Source: Acidimicrobiia bacterium
GTDB taxonomy: Bacteria > Actinomycetota > Acidimicrobiia > Acidimicrobiales > Poriferisodalaceae
DNA length: 64,000 nt
Direction of reading: 5' to 3'
Assembly (NCBI GenBank): GCA_022824805.1
Contig: JAJDZE010000200.1
Span: forward strand, 1-64,000
The position numbers and the translations under genes were made by a program. Positions 50,671 to 59,779 of this stretch are shown here, piece by piece (positions within the stretch are counted from its first letter, which is position 1; each line of letters begins with the position of its first letter). The notes below the pieces were generated by a model. That model had not been told where the DNA came from. It saw only the letters and a program-made list of their open reading frames with translations, and did not search any database.

Positions 50671-51083
50671 CTGTCGTGGCCGACACGAGCGCGCTGATCG
50701 CGTTCTACAGCGAGTCGGGAACCGAGCATGACGATGTGAGTGCATGGCTAGCAGCCCATGATGAGCCGATCGTCGTCTCCCCCTTTGTTGTCGCCGAGCT
50801 CGATTACCTCGTCGCCACCCGCAAAGGCGTTGATGCCGAGCTGGCTGTGCTGGCCGAACTGGCCGGGGGTGCGTACGAGCTCGCTGCGATGACCGCTGCC
50901 GACATGACGCAGGCTTCGGAAGTCATTGCGCGCTACCGGGATCTCGGCATCGGCATCACGGATGCCTCGTTGGTCGTGCTCGCTGCGCGATATGAAACCG
51001 ACACGATCCTCACACTCGACCGTCGGCACTTCGGCGTACTGCGCTCCCTCGCTGGCGAAGCGCTGCACATCGTCCCGCACTAG
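50667..51083 (+). CDS. vapC: PIN-domain ribonuclease toxin (VapC-like)
   Basis: 138 aa. The PIN acidic residues are in VVADTSALIAFY (D6), VVAELDYL (E near residue 44) and GITDASLVVLA (D near residue 98). VapC toxins cleave tRNA or rRNA with a Mg2+-dependent active site. The gene is co-translated with its antitoxin by a 4-nt overlap. The pair is lodged between the ppdK-like gene and dnaG, which looks like an insertion in an otherwise conserved housekeeping order. The RNA target is unknown. Confidence 0.87.
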   Translation: MTVVADTSALIAFYSESGTEHDDVSAWLAAHDEPIVVSPFVVAELDYLVATRKGVDAELAVLAELAGGAYELAAMTAADMTQASEVIARYRDLGIGITDASLVVLAARYETDTILTLDRRHFGVLRSLAGEALHIVPH

Positions 51084-51162
51084 CCCTGACGGGCCACCCG
51101 GCTGGGCAGTGAGGTTGTCTGGGCGGAGGTGTGTTGCAGCCAGTTACTAGCGTCATCGGCAG

Positions 51163-53337
51163 ATGAGCATTCGGGATTCCGACGTGCAGCGTGTGCGCGA
51201 GGCGACCGATCTTGTCGCGCTCATCGGTCGCAGGGTGAGCCTGAAGCGTGTCGGCAGCCGTCACGTGGGGCTGTGCCCGTTCCACACAGAGAAGACACCG
51301 TCGTTCAGCGTCAACGGCGCGGAAGGCTTCTATCACTGCTTCGGCTGCAAGGCCTCGGGCGATGCCATCACGTTCCTGCGTGAGACCGAGCATCTCGACT
51401 TCACCGACGCCGTGGAGCAGCTCGCGGCAGCGGCGAACATCGAGCTCATCTACGGCGCGCCCGGCGCACAGCGCGCCAACCGGCACCGCAAAGAGCTGAT
51501 GGACCTGCTCGAGCGCGCCGCCCGCTATTACCACGAGCGCCTGATGAGCAGCCCCGACGCGGGCGAGGCGCGGAAGTATGTGCGACGGCGTGGTTACGAC
51601 CGCGCCACGGTCATGAAGTGGCGTCTTGGCTACGCACCACCGCTGTGGGATGCGCTGCGCCAGCACCTCGACGCTCCGGTGGACCTGCTCAGGAAGGCCG
51701 GCCTGGCGTCCCAGGTTTCCCGACGTGCAAACAGCACGGGCGTCGAAGCCGAGTCGCCAAACAGCAGTCGAGCGGAACAGGCACCTGATTTCTTTCGCGA
51801 CCGTGTCATGTTCCCGATCTGTGATGCCAGCGGTCGGGTGGTCAGCTTCGCCGGGCGCGTTCTGCCCCGATCTGGTGAGCCCCCGCCGAAGGGCCCCAAG
51901 TACAAGAACACCGCTGGCACGGCGGTCTACGACAAGAGCAAGGTGCTCTACGGGCTGCATCTGGCCAAGCAGGCGGCACGCAGCACGGAGCGAATCGTTG
52001 TCTGCGAAGGCCATACCGACGTCATCGGCTGCGATCTCGCCGGCATCTCCGAGGCAGTCGCGACGTGCGGTACGGCGCTGACCAAGCAACACGCAGAGCT
52101 GCTGTCGCGCTCGGCCAAGCGCGTCGTGCTCGCGTTCGACGCGGACGCCGCAGGCCAATCCGCTGCCGAGCGGGTACACCAGTGGGAGCGGGAGTTCGGC
52201 CTCGACATCTTCGTGGCAGCGTTCCCGCCCGGGACCGATCCAGGCGATCTTGCAGCGACCGACCCGCCGGCACTGCGCAGGGCGCTCGACGAAGCCCAAC
52301 CGCTGCACACCTTCCGGGCCGAGCAGATCCTGCAGCGCGCCGACCTCGACAGTCCCTCAGGCCGCGACCGCGCTGCAGATGAGGCGGCCGGGGTGTTCGC
52401 GGTCTACCCGCCAGAGATCCTGCTCGACCGCGACCTGGCGCCGATCGCCGACCGCATTCCCATGGATGTCGAGCAGTTCCGCAAACGAGTCGACGCAGCC
52501 CGTCAGCGTCTCGACGACCGCCCAGCCCCCTCAGCGCCCGACCCATACGACGAAGCGCCGCCCCCGCCCGATCCCGGCGAGGACTACTTGGACAACTTCG
52601 GCGATGGGTACCCAGACGGCGACTTCGGCGACGCTGGCTATCCAGATGATGATCCGCTCCTTGGCGGGGATTGGAGGGCTCCGGGCGCCGGCGGCGACTC
52701 GAGCGCCGCTCTCGCGCAGCGCTCACGGCGGCGTACTGCAGGCCGACGCGCACCAGATGCTCGCAAGCAAGCCGACGTTGACTTGGCACTGCTAGCGGCG
52801 GCGGCCTCTCCCCACAGCGATGTACTTGGCCTGATGGTGCCAGAGATCCTCGCAACACCCGCGGGGCGCGAGGCATTCGCACAGATGACGAGCGACGAGG
52901 GCTGGCGCGACCATGCATCTCCGGCAAGCCGTTCATCCCATGGCGACTCATCAGGAGATGATCTGGAACATGACGACCGGCCGACTGCCGATGGCGATCC
53001 CGTGGCCGAGATGCTGCTCGCTGCTGATGCCGCTGGGCCGCACGTGAGCGAAGAGGACGCCAAAGACCGCGTGGCGATGGCCATGCGGCACTTCGTCCGT
53101 GCAACGATCAACAGCGTCAGCGCCGGCGGCGACATCCCGAGGACCCAGCTTGACCCGAACCTCTCTGCACACGCGCAAATGGAATTTCGCGACCAATGCC
53201 TGAGGTGGTTGCGCGAGCGCGAGCCGGAATTGCTGGATCTCGACAAGCGCATCGGTGCGGTCCAGAACGTGCGGGACTGGCTGTGCTCACTCGGCGGAGC
53301 AGAGCAGGTTGCTTCAGAGCGCCAAGGTGCCGAGTAG
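51163..53337 (+). CDS. dnaG: DNA primase DnaG
   Basis: 724 aa. The N-terminal zinc finger (LCPFHTEKTPSFSV, then YHCFGCKASGD) is complete. The catalytic TOPRIM region has VCEGHTDVIG (EGYTDV in most relatives) and VVLAFDADAAG. An acidic Pro/Asp/Gly-rich linker (about residues 445-505) precedes the helicase-binding C-terminal part. It makes RNA primers for replication. TAGCGT lies 9 nt before the ATG. Confidence 0.95.
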   Translation: MSIRDSDVQRVREATDLVALIGRRVSLKRVGSRHVGLCPFHTEKTPSFSVNGAEGFYHCFGCKASGDAITFLRETEHLDFTDAVEQLAAAANIELIYGAPGAQRANRHRKELMDLLERAARYYHERLMSSPDAGEARKYVRRRGYDRATVMKWRLGYAPPLWDALRQHLDAPVDLLRKAGLASQVSRRANSTGVEAESPNSSRAEQAPDFFRDRVMFPICDASGRVVSFAGRVLPRSGEPPPKGPKYKNTAGTAVYDKSKVLYGLHLAKQAARSTERIVVCEGHTDVIGCDLAGISEAVATCGTALTKQHAELLSRSAKRVVLAFDADAAGQSAAERVHQWEREFGLDIFVAAFPPGTDPGDLAATDPPALRRALDEAQPLHTFRAEQILQRADLDSPSGRDRAADEAAGVFAVYPPEILLDRDLAPIADRIPMDVEQFRKRVDAARQRLDDRPAPSAPDPYDEAPPPPDPGEDYLDNFGDGYPDGDFGDAGYPDDDPLLGGDWRAPGAGGDSSAALAQRSRRRTAGRRAPDARKQADVDLALLAAAASPHSDVLGLMVPEILATPAGREAFAQMTSDEGWRDHASPASRSSHGDSSGDDLEHDDRPTADGDPVAEMLLAADAAGPHVSEEDAKDRVAMAMRHFVRATINSVSAGGDIPRTQLDPNLSAHAQMEFRDQCLRWLREREPELLDLDKRIGAVQNVRDWLCSLGGAEQVASERQGAE

Positions 53338-53351
53338 TCGGTAGCCGAGTG

Positions 53352-53424
53352 CTCCGGGGGTGGGGCTCGAACCCACGACAAACGGATTAACAGTCCGCTG
53401 CTCTGCCAACTGAGCTACCCCGGA
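53352..53424 (-). tRNA. tRNA-Asn (GTT)
   Basis: 73 nt. The acceptor pairs TCCGGGG with CCCCGGA, discriminator G. The D arm contains AGCTCAGTTGGCAGAGC. The anticodon loop is CTGTTAA (anticodon GTT) and the T arm is GTGGG-TTCGAGC-CCCAC. CCA is not encoded. It lies just after dnaG on the other strand. Confidence 0.97.
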
Positions 53425-53521
53425 CCGAACGGGCCGCGTCGCGCCCCGAACGTGCGGAGCAACGATACTGAATTGCTGCGCGCCGCCGACGGAGCGGTCA
53501 TTGTTCACGTCGCACAGTGGG

Positions 53522-53594
53522 TGGGCCGGGTGGGGATCGAACCCACGACCCAGCGATTATGAGTCGCCTGCTCTGACCACTGAGCTACCGGCCC
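53522..53594 (-). tRNA. tRNA with CAT anticodon, probably tRNA-Ile2 (k2C-modified)
   Basis: 73 nt. The acceptor pairs GGGCCGG with CCGGCCC, discriminator A. The anticodon loop is CTCATAA and the T arm is GTGGG-TTCGATC-CCCAC. The D arm, anticodon arm and variable loop (AGCTCAGTGG, AGGCGACTCATAATCGCT) follow bacterial tRNA-Ile2 much more than elongator or initiator Met, so the C34 is probably turned to lysidine by TilS. CCA is not encoded. Confidence 0.85.
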
Positions 53595-53708
53595 AGCTGA
53601 ACCGTACCGGCCCTGAGCATCCGTGCGGGATAGGTCAATGGTGTGCTCGGGGGCTAGTAGGTTTCGCGCAAAGCGCCGCGGCGGCGCAGTGGGGGAGGAG
53701 TATCCACG

Positions 53709-55757
53709 ATGCACACAGGTCAATCGCGGCGCCATGCCGACCAACTCACGAGCAGGCGTCGCCGAAGGTCGCGGCGCTCGTTCGGCATTCGGCTGGGCGT
53801 GGTGCTCGCCGCCTTCGCCCTGATCGCGGTCGCCTGCGGCGGCGGCGATGACGGCGGCGACACCGGAGACGGTGCCGCACCGGCCGAGCCCGACACCACC
53901 GAGGCTGCCGTCGAAGCGCCGTCCACCACCATGTCCGAGCAGGAAGAAGAGGTGGTCGAGGCCCGCGAGGCCGGCGAAGCCACCGGCGAGGACGTCCGCG
54001 AGACCGAGACCGGCCCGGTCCACGGCGGCAAGCTCGTCTACGGCATCGAGGCCGATTCGGCCAACCCGTTCGTGCACTACGCCACGTCGTGCGCGATCAG
54101 CTGCCGCATGATCTTCCGCGCCATCACCGACTCGCTGTACATCACCGACAGCGACGGCGAGATCGTTCCCTATCTGGTGGAGTCCGAGGAGCCCAGCGAC
54201 GACTACATGACCTGGACGCTGACGATCCGCGACGGCATCAAGTTCCACGATGGCACGCCGCTGGACGGCGAGGCAGTGGCGTACAACATCAATCTGTGCC
54301 GACTCAGCCAACTCACCGGTCCGGCATGGCTCGGCGTCGACAGCGTCACCGGCGAAGGCCAGACCGTCACCGTCACCGCAAGCCCAGGCCAGCCGCTGGC
54401 GGTCGGCGTCGGCCCAGCAGGCCGCGCAGAGGTGTGCGGTCAGATGTTCTCGCCCGCGTGGATGCAGACGCTGCCCAACAACCCGCTGTATGTCTCGCCG
54501 GCATCTCCGCTGCCTGAGGCCGCTCGCGAGCAGGCCCTCGCGAACGCCACCGGCGATCCATCGGCGCCGGTCGGGCTGGGCGCCTTCAGGTACGTGAGCT
54601 ACACGCCGGGCAACGGCAACAGCTTCATCGCCGAGCGCAACCCCGACTACTGGCGTGGCGAAAACGGCATCACGGGCGAGAACCTGCCGTATCTCGACGA
54701 GATCGAATTCGTTGTGGCCGTGGACATCCAGGGCCGCTCGAACGGTCTGAAGGCCGGCCAGTTCGACATCATCCACACTGCGAATGCCGATGAGATCTCC
54801 AAGTACGAGGGCGACCCCGACTTCGTGCTGCTGCAAGCCAATGACTACGGCGAGACCAGCCACAACCTCATCAACGTGGCGTCGGGAGTGAACCCGGTGC
54901 TCACGTTCGTGCGCGGCGGCGATCCCACCGATGCGTCCCAGCTCATCCAGATGGACCCGCTTGGGCTCAACGCAACCAACCCGCTGGTGCATCTGAGCTG
55001 CCGCAAGGCGATGGCGCACGCATTCGACGGCGAGCGCTTCGCCAACGAACGCCACCAAGGCTTGGTGCAGGTGGCGAACGGTCCGTTCCCGCCGGGCAGC
55101 GTGGGCTACCTGGATGACACCGGCTTCCCGACCTATGACGTCGATGCTGCACAGGCAGAGTTCGAGCAGTGCAAGGCCGACAGCGGCCAGAACCCGGTGA
55201 CGTTCTCGTTCAACACCACCAACGACGCGTTCAACGTGGAGTCCAACGAGCTCATCGCCTCGATGTGGACTGAGGCCTTCGGCGACGAGCTGGCAGTGAC
55301 GATCGCGCCGATCGAGCAGGGCCAGTACATCGGGCTTGCACTGGCAGGCGTGTTCCAGATGCAGGGCTGGCGCAACCACGGCGGCGTGGACCCGGCCGAG
55401 CAGTGGTACTGGTGGAACTCGGCAACGGCGAGCCCGGTGAACCCCGGAGTGCCTGAGCTGGCGCTGAACTTCGGGCGCTTCCAGGATCCCGAGATCGACG
55501 CTGCCTTCCAGGTCATCCGTCACAATCCCGACCCCGAGGCCCGGCGAGAGGCGGCTGAGGCCGTCAACCGGGCGTTCGGCAAGAACGTCTGGAACCTGTG
55601 GACCTACTGGACGCTGTGGGGCGTCATCGCCAGCCCGCGGGTGCAGAACATCACCGACCTGCCGATTCCCGACAACGCTGAGGGCGCCTTCCCGGTGATC
55701 TCGGGCAAGCACCACTTGGCGCAGGTCTGGTGCACAGACGGGAACTGCCAAGGCTGA
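53709..55757 (+). CDS. ABC transporter substrate-binding lipoprotein, family 5 (paralog 1)
   Basis: 682 aa. An Arg-rich start (RRRRRSRR) leads into a signal helix with lipobox LIAVAC, then an acidic, Thr/Glu-rich linker (DTTEAAVEAPSTT) and a family 5 (OppA/DppA) binding domain: LVYGIEADSANPF, WTLTIRDGIKFHDGTPL, NPDYWRGENGITGENLPYLDEIEF. GGAGGAG lies 9 nt before ATG 53709. It should be a lipoprotein on the outer face of the membrane that captures peptides or similar solutes for the permeases downstream. The next gene is a close paralog. Confidence 0.92.
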   Translation: MHTGQSRRHADQLTSRRRRRSRRSFGIRLGVVLAAFALIAVACGGGDDGGDTGDGAAPAEPDTTEAAVEAPSTTMSEQEEEVVEAREAGEATGEDVRETETGPVHGGKLVYGIEADSANPFVHYATSCAISCRMIFRAITDSLYITDSDGEIVPYLVESEEPSDDYMTWTLTIRDGIKFHDGTPLDGEAVAYNINLCRLSQLTGPAWLGVDSVTGEGQTVTVTASPGQPLAVGVGPAGRAEVCGQMFSPAWMQTLPNNPLYVSPASPLPEAAREQALANATGDPSAPVGLGAFRYVSYTPGNGNSFIAERNPDYWRGENGITGENLPYLDEIEFVVAVDIQGRSNGLKAGQFDIIHTANADEISKYEGDPDFVLLQANDYGETSHNLINVASGVNPVLTFVRGGDPTDASQLIQMDPLGLNATNPLVHLSCRKAMAHAFDGERFANERHQGLVQVANGPFPPGSVGYLDDTGFPTYDVDAAQAEFEQCKADSGQNPVTFSFNTTNDAFNVESNELIASMWTEAFGDELAVTIAPIEQGQYIGLALAGVFQMQGWRNHGGVDPAEQWYWWNSATASPVNPGVPELALNFGRFQDPEIDAAFQVIRHNPDPEARREAAEAVNRAFGKNVWNLWTYWTLWGVIASPRVQNITDLPIPDNAEGAFPVISGKHHLAQVWCTDGNCQG

Positions 55758-55787
55758 GCCCCACCAGAACGAACGAGGAGACGGCAA

Positions 55788-57755
55788 TTGGCGCGAGCGC
55801 GCTCGCTGGCAGCAGCGGCAGCGTTCGCGCTGATTGCCGTCGCCTGTTCGGCTGGAGACGGCGGCGGGGTCTCGGGTGCCTCACCCGACCCAGTCGGCGC
55901 CGCGGCCGATGACGCGGCGAGCGACACAGCCGTCGAAGACGCGACCACGCCCCAGGAGTCGCAGGCGGAGGTCGTCGAGGCACGCGAGGCCGGCGAGGCC
56001 GCGGGCGAGGACACCCGGGAGGTCTCGGGCGGCCCCACCCACGGCGGCCGGCTGGTGTACGGCATCGAGGCCGACACGGCCAACCCGTTCGCGCCCTACG
56101 CAGCGCTGTGCGCGATCAGCTGCCGCATGATCATGCGTGCGGTCACCGAGTCGATGTATGTCACCGACGCGAACGGCGACATCGTGCCGTACCTGGTGGA
56201 GACCGAGACGGCCAGCGACGACTTCCTGACGTGGACGCTGCGGATCCGCGACGGCATCACGTTCCACGACGGCACGCCGCTGACCGGCGAGGCCGTGGCC
56301 TACAACATCAACCTGTGCCGCTTCAGCCAGCAGACCGGGCCCGGCTATCTGGGCATCGAGAACGTCTGGGGCGAAGGCCAGTACGTCTATTACGAGACGT
56401 CCATCCCGTTCGCGACGGGGCCCGGTCCCGCTTCGAGGGAGCAGGGCTGCGGCTTCATGTTCTCCCCGGCATGGCTCCGGACGCTGCCCAACAACCCGAT
56501 GTACACGTCGCCGTTCTCGCCCCTGTCGTCTGAGGAGCGGGCGGCAGGGCTCGCCGACGCCACCGGCGACCCTTCGGCGCCGGTGGGCCTGGGGGCGTTC
56601 AAGCACGTGGAGTACACGCCGGGCAACGGCAACAGCTTCATCGCCGAGCGCAACCCCGACTACTGGCGCGGCCCCGACGGCATCACCGGCGAGAACCTGC
56701 CGTACCTCGACGAGATCGAGTTCGTGGTGGCCGTGGACATCGTGGGCCGCTCCAACGGCCTGAGAGCGGGCCAGTTCGACGTCATCCACACCTCGAACGC
56801 CGACGAGATCGCCAAGTACGAAGGCGACCCCGACTTCGTGCTGCTGCAAGCCAACGACTTCGGCGAGACCAACTTCAGCCTCATGAACGTGGCCTCCGGC
56901 GTGAACCCGGTGCTCGCCGAGCTGCGCGGCGCCGAGGGGCCGATCCCGATGGACCCGCACGGGCTCAACGCGGCCAACCCGCTGGTACACCTGAGCTGCC
57001 GCACGGCACTGGCGCACGCGTTCGACAGCGAGCGGTTCGTCAGCGAACGGTTCCAGGGCTTGGTGCGGGCGGCCAATGGGCCGTTCCCGCCCGGCAGCAT
57101 GGGCTATCTGGACGACTCGGGCTACCCGGCCTTCGATCTCGACGCCGCGCGGGCCTCCTTCGAGCAGTGCAAGGCCGACAGCGGCCAGAACCCGGTGACG
57201 TTCGGGTTCAACTCCACCAACGACCCGTTCAACGTCGAGTCGAACGAGCTCATCGTGTCGATGTGGCGGGCTGCCTTCGGCGACGAGATCGCGGCGACGA
57301 TCCAGCCCATCGAGCAGGGCCAGTACTTCGGCCTGGCGCTGGCCGGGCTGTACGAGATGATGGGGCTGCGCGCCCACGGCGGGGTCGACCCCATCGAGCA
57401 GTGGCTCTGGTGGAATTCGTCTACCTCGCTCCCGATCGACCCGACGGTGCCCGAGCTGGCCTCCAACCTCGGGCGCTTCCAGGACCCCGCCATCGATGCC
57501 GCGTACGACGTCATCCGCCACAATCCCGACCCCGCGGCTCGCCGTGAGGCAGCAGAGGAGGTGAACCGGGCCTTCGGGCGCAACGTCTGGAACCTGTGGA
57601 CCCACTGGACGCTGTGGGGCGTCATCGCCAACCCACGGGTGCAGAACATCACCGATCTGCCGATCCCGGGCAGCGACGTCGGCGCGTTCGCCGTGAACGC
57701 CGGAGCACACCATGTCGCCCAGATCTGGTGCGATAACGGCGATTGTCAGGGTTGA
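55788..57755 (+). CDS. ABC transporter substrate-binding lipoprotein, family 5 (paralog 2)
   Basis: 655 aa from a TTG at 55788, with GAGGAG about 10 nt upstream. The lipobox LIAVACS and the whole domain order match paralog 1 closely (LVYGIEADTANPF, WTLRIRDGITFHDGTPL, VQNITDLPIPG, and the same C-terminal Cys-containing end CDNGDCQG). It lacks the N-terminal Arg stretch. Tandem duplication has given one transporter two receptors, which could differ in ligand. It lies about 50 nt before the permease gene. Confidence 0.92.
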   Translation: MARARSLAAAAAFALIAVACSAGDGGGVSGASPDPVGAAADDAASDTAVEDATTPQESQAEVVEAREAGEAAGEDTREVSGGPTHGGRLVYGIEADTANPFAPYAALCAISCRMIMRAVTESMYVTDANGDIVPYLVETETASDDFLTWTLRIRDGITFHDGTPLTGEAVAYNINLCRFSQQTGPGYLGIENVWGEGQYVYYETSIPFATGPGPASREQGCGFMFSPAWLRTLPNNPMYTSPFSPLSSEERAAGLADATGDPSAPVGLGAFKHVEYTPGNGNSFIAERNPDYWRGPDGITGENLPYLDEIEFVVAVDIVGRSNGLRAGQFDVIHTSNADEIAKYEGDPDFVLLQANDFGETNFSLMNVASGVNPVLAELRGAEGPIPMDPHGLNAANPLVHLSCRTALAHAFDSERFVSERFQGLVRAANGPFPPGSMGYLDDSGYPAFDLDAARASFEQCKADSGQNPVTFGFNSTNDPFNVESNELIVSMWRAAFGDEIAATIQPIEQGQYFGLALAGLYEMMGLRAHGGVDPIEQWLWWNSSTSLPIDPTVPELASNLGRFQDPAIDAAYDVIRHNPDPAARREAAEEVNRAFGRNVWNLWTHWTLWGVIANPRVQNITDLPIPGSDVGAFAVNAGAHHVAQIWCDNGDCQG

Positions 57756-57803
57756 AGCAGTGAATTGGTGTATCAACGGCAGTCGGGGGGAGGCGCGTCA
57801 GGC

Positions 57804-58943
57804 ATGAAGCAGGCTGTTCGCGATCAGCTCGGGCCCATCGTCGCCGCGGCGCTGCTGGCCACGATCGTGTGGGCGTGGTTCTGGCGGCCTCCGTTCAGCT
57901 GGACCTTCGGCGTGCTCGTCGTCATCGGCACCGTCGGGGCCGGCATCGCAGACGGCCGCTACGCATTGCGTCGCCTCGCCGGCGTGATCCCGGTGCTGGT
58001 AGGGGTGTCGTTCGTGGTGTTCGCGCTGATGGCGAGCCTGCCGGGCGACCCCGCGATCAACATCTTGGGGCCCGCCGCCACTGCCGACCAGATCGCGATC
58101 GTCCGCACCGAGCTGGGCCTCGACGAGCCGTTCTTCAACCGCTACGGCAACTGGCTGGGCGGCGTGCTGACCGGTGACCTCGGAACGTCGATCGTTCTGC
58201 GCGAAGACGTCGCCGACGGCATCTCGCGCTCGATGACCCCGACGCTGCAGATCATGGCCTACTCGGTCGTGATCGCCCTGGGCTTCGCCATCCCGCTGGG
58301 CATCTGGGCCGGCTACCGGCAGGGAACCAAGACCGACGGCACGATCAACAACGTGATGCTGGGGTTTCTGGCCACGCCGAACTTCGTGCTCGCCGTGATG
58401 CTCGTGCTCTTCTTGTCGATCGGCGGGCTCAGCGTGGCAGGCAACGAGATCGGATTCCGCGTGCTGCCGGCCGCGCGCTATGTGCCGCTCGGCGAGGATG
58501 TCGTTCTGCACTTCAAGCACATGCTGCTGCCGTCGCTGGCTCTGGCGATGGGCCAAGCGGCCGTGTTCATGCGCTTGCTGCGGTCGGACATGATCGCCAC
58601 GCTGCGCCTGCCGTTCATCGATCTGGCGCGCAGCAAAGGGCTGCCGACGCGACGGATCCTGTGGCGGCACGCGCTGCGGCCATCGAGCTTCACGCTGCTG
58701 ACCGTGGTGGGGCTGACAGTCGGCCTGCTCATCGGTGGCGCGCTGATCGTCGAGTTCATCTTCACGATCCCGGGCGTGGGGGCGTACATCTTCCTGGGCG
58801 TGACCCAACGCGACTTCATCGCCGTGCAGGGCGGCGTGCTGGTGATCTCGACGCTCTACATCGTGGTGCTCACCATGTCCGACTTCTTGTACCTGGCCTT
58901 GGATCCGAGGCTGCGCGGCCGGGAGGTGGGCGCTCGTGCGTAA
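57804..58943 (+). CDS. Oligopeptide-type ABC permease, DppB/OppB-like
   Basis: 379 aa from ATG 57804, with GGAGG 10 nt upstream; an in-frame start at 57765 is less likely. The N-terminus has two additional hydrophobic segments (LGPIVAAALLATIVWAWFW, FGVLVVIGTVGAGIA) before the typical first helix (LAGVIPVLVGVSFVVFALM). The permease loop EAA-like region is DLARSKGLPTRRILWRHALRPSSF. It forms half of the membrane channel and overlaps the next permease gene by 8 nt. Confidence 0.92.
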   Translation: MKQAVRDQLGPIVAAALLATIVWAWFWRPPFSWTFGVLVVIGTVGAGIADGRYALRRLAGVIPVLVGVSFVVFALMASLPGDPAINILGPAATADQIAIVRTELGLDEPFFNRYGNWLGGVLTGDLGTSIVLREDVADGISRSMTPTLQIMAYSVVIALGFAIPLGIWAGYRQGTKTDGTINNVMLGFLATPNFVLAVMLVLFLSIGGLSVAGNEIGFRVLPAARYVPLGEDVVLHFKHMLLPSLALAMGQAAVFMRLLRSDMIATLRLPFIDLARSKGLPTRRILWRHALRPSSFTLLTVVGLTVGLLIGGALIVEFIFTIPGVGAYIFLGVTQRDFIAVQGGVLVISTLYIVVLTMSDFLYLALDPRLRGREVGARA

Positions 58944-59766
58944 GCGGCTGGGAATCCTCTTCTGGCTGGCGGTGGCATACCTCGTCGTGCTCGCCGTAGC
59001 GGCCGTGTTCGCCGACGTGCTGCCCATCAAAGACCCTGCCGAGACCTTCGCGGGCACCTCGAAACAGGGGCCCAGCCTGACGCACTGGTTCGGCAACGAC
59101 GGCGTGGGCCGCGACGTCTTCAGCCGCGTCATCTACGGGGCGCAGGTGAGCCTGGTGATCTCGACCGTGGGCACCGTGCTGGCGCTGGTGATCGGCGGCC
59201 TGCTGGGCATGGTGTCGGGCTATTACGGCGGCCGGGTCGACCGATGGCTCACGGCTGCGATGAACGCCTCGCTGGTGATCCCGTCGCTGATCCTGTTCCT
59301 GGCGCTGGTGCTGTTCCTCGACTCGGAGGCCAAGCGCCGCATCTTCATCCTGGTGTTCACCTTCGTGCTGCTGTCGATCGCGCCGATAGCGCGCGTGGTG
59401 CGTGCCGCCACTCTGAGCTGGGCCGGGCAAGACTTCGTGCTCGCCGCCCGCACGCTCGGGGCCCGAGACGGCAGGGTGCTGTTCCGTGAGATCCTGCCGA
59501 ACGTGGCGCCCTCATTCGTCAGCTACTCGCTCATCATCATGGCGGGTCTGATCGTGGTGGAGGGCTCGGTGGCGTTCCTGGGCCTGAGCGTCCCGCCGCC
59601 GACGCCCACCTGGGGCGACATGATCAACAAGGGGCGCACCAATCTCGATGTGGCCGCGCACATCAGCCTGATGCCCGCAATCGTCATGTTCGTGACGGTG
59701 CTGGCGCTCAACTTCGTGGGCGACAAGCTGCAGCAGTACTTCGAGCCGAGGGAATCGGTCTTGTGA
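58936..59766 (+). CDS. Oligopeptide-type ABC permease, DppC/OppC-like
   Basis: 276 aa from a GTG at 58936. It starts with a membrane helix (LGILFWLAVAYLVVLAVAAVFA), followed by HWFGNDGVGRDVFSRVIYGAQ, the conserved DppC segment, and the EAA-like loop AARTLGARDGRVLFREILPN. With the DppB-like protein it makes the pore. The ATPase gene begins 13 nt later. Confidence 0.93.
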   Translation: MRKRLGILFWLAVAYLVVLAVAAVFADVLPIKDPAETFAGTSKQGPSLTHWFGNDGVGRDVFSRVIYGAQVSLVISTVGTVLALVIGGLLGMVSGYYGGRVDRWLTAAMNASLVIPSLILFLALVLFLDSEAKRRIFILVFTFVLLSIAPIARVVRAATLSWAGQDFVLAARTLGARDGRVLFREILPNVAPSFVSYSLIIMAGLIVVEGSVAFLGLSVPPPTPTWGDMINKGRTNLDVAAHISLMPAIVMFVTVLALNFVGDKLQQYFEPRESVL

Positions 59767-59779
59767 GGGCGGGTCTCTG

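Noticed and set aside
53338-53708. An integrated element at the tRNA-Asn/tRNA-Ile2 pair
   Set aside because: No integrase, no duplicated tRNA 3' end and no change of composition was seen around the tRNAs.
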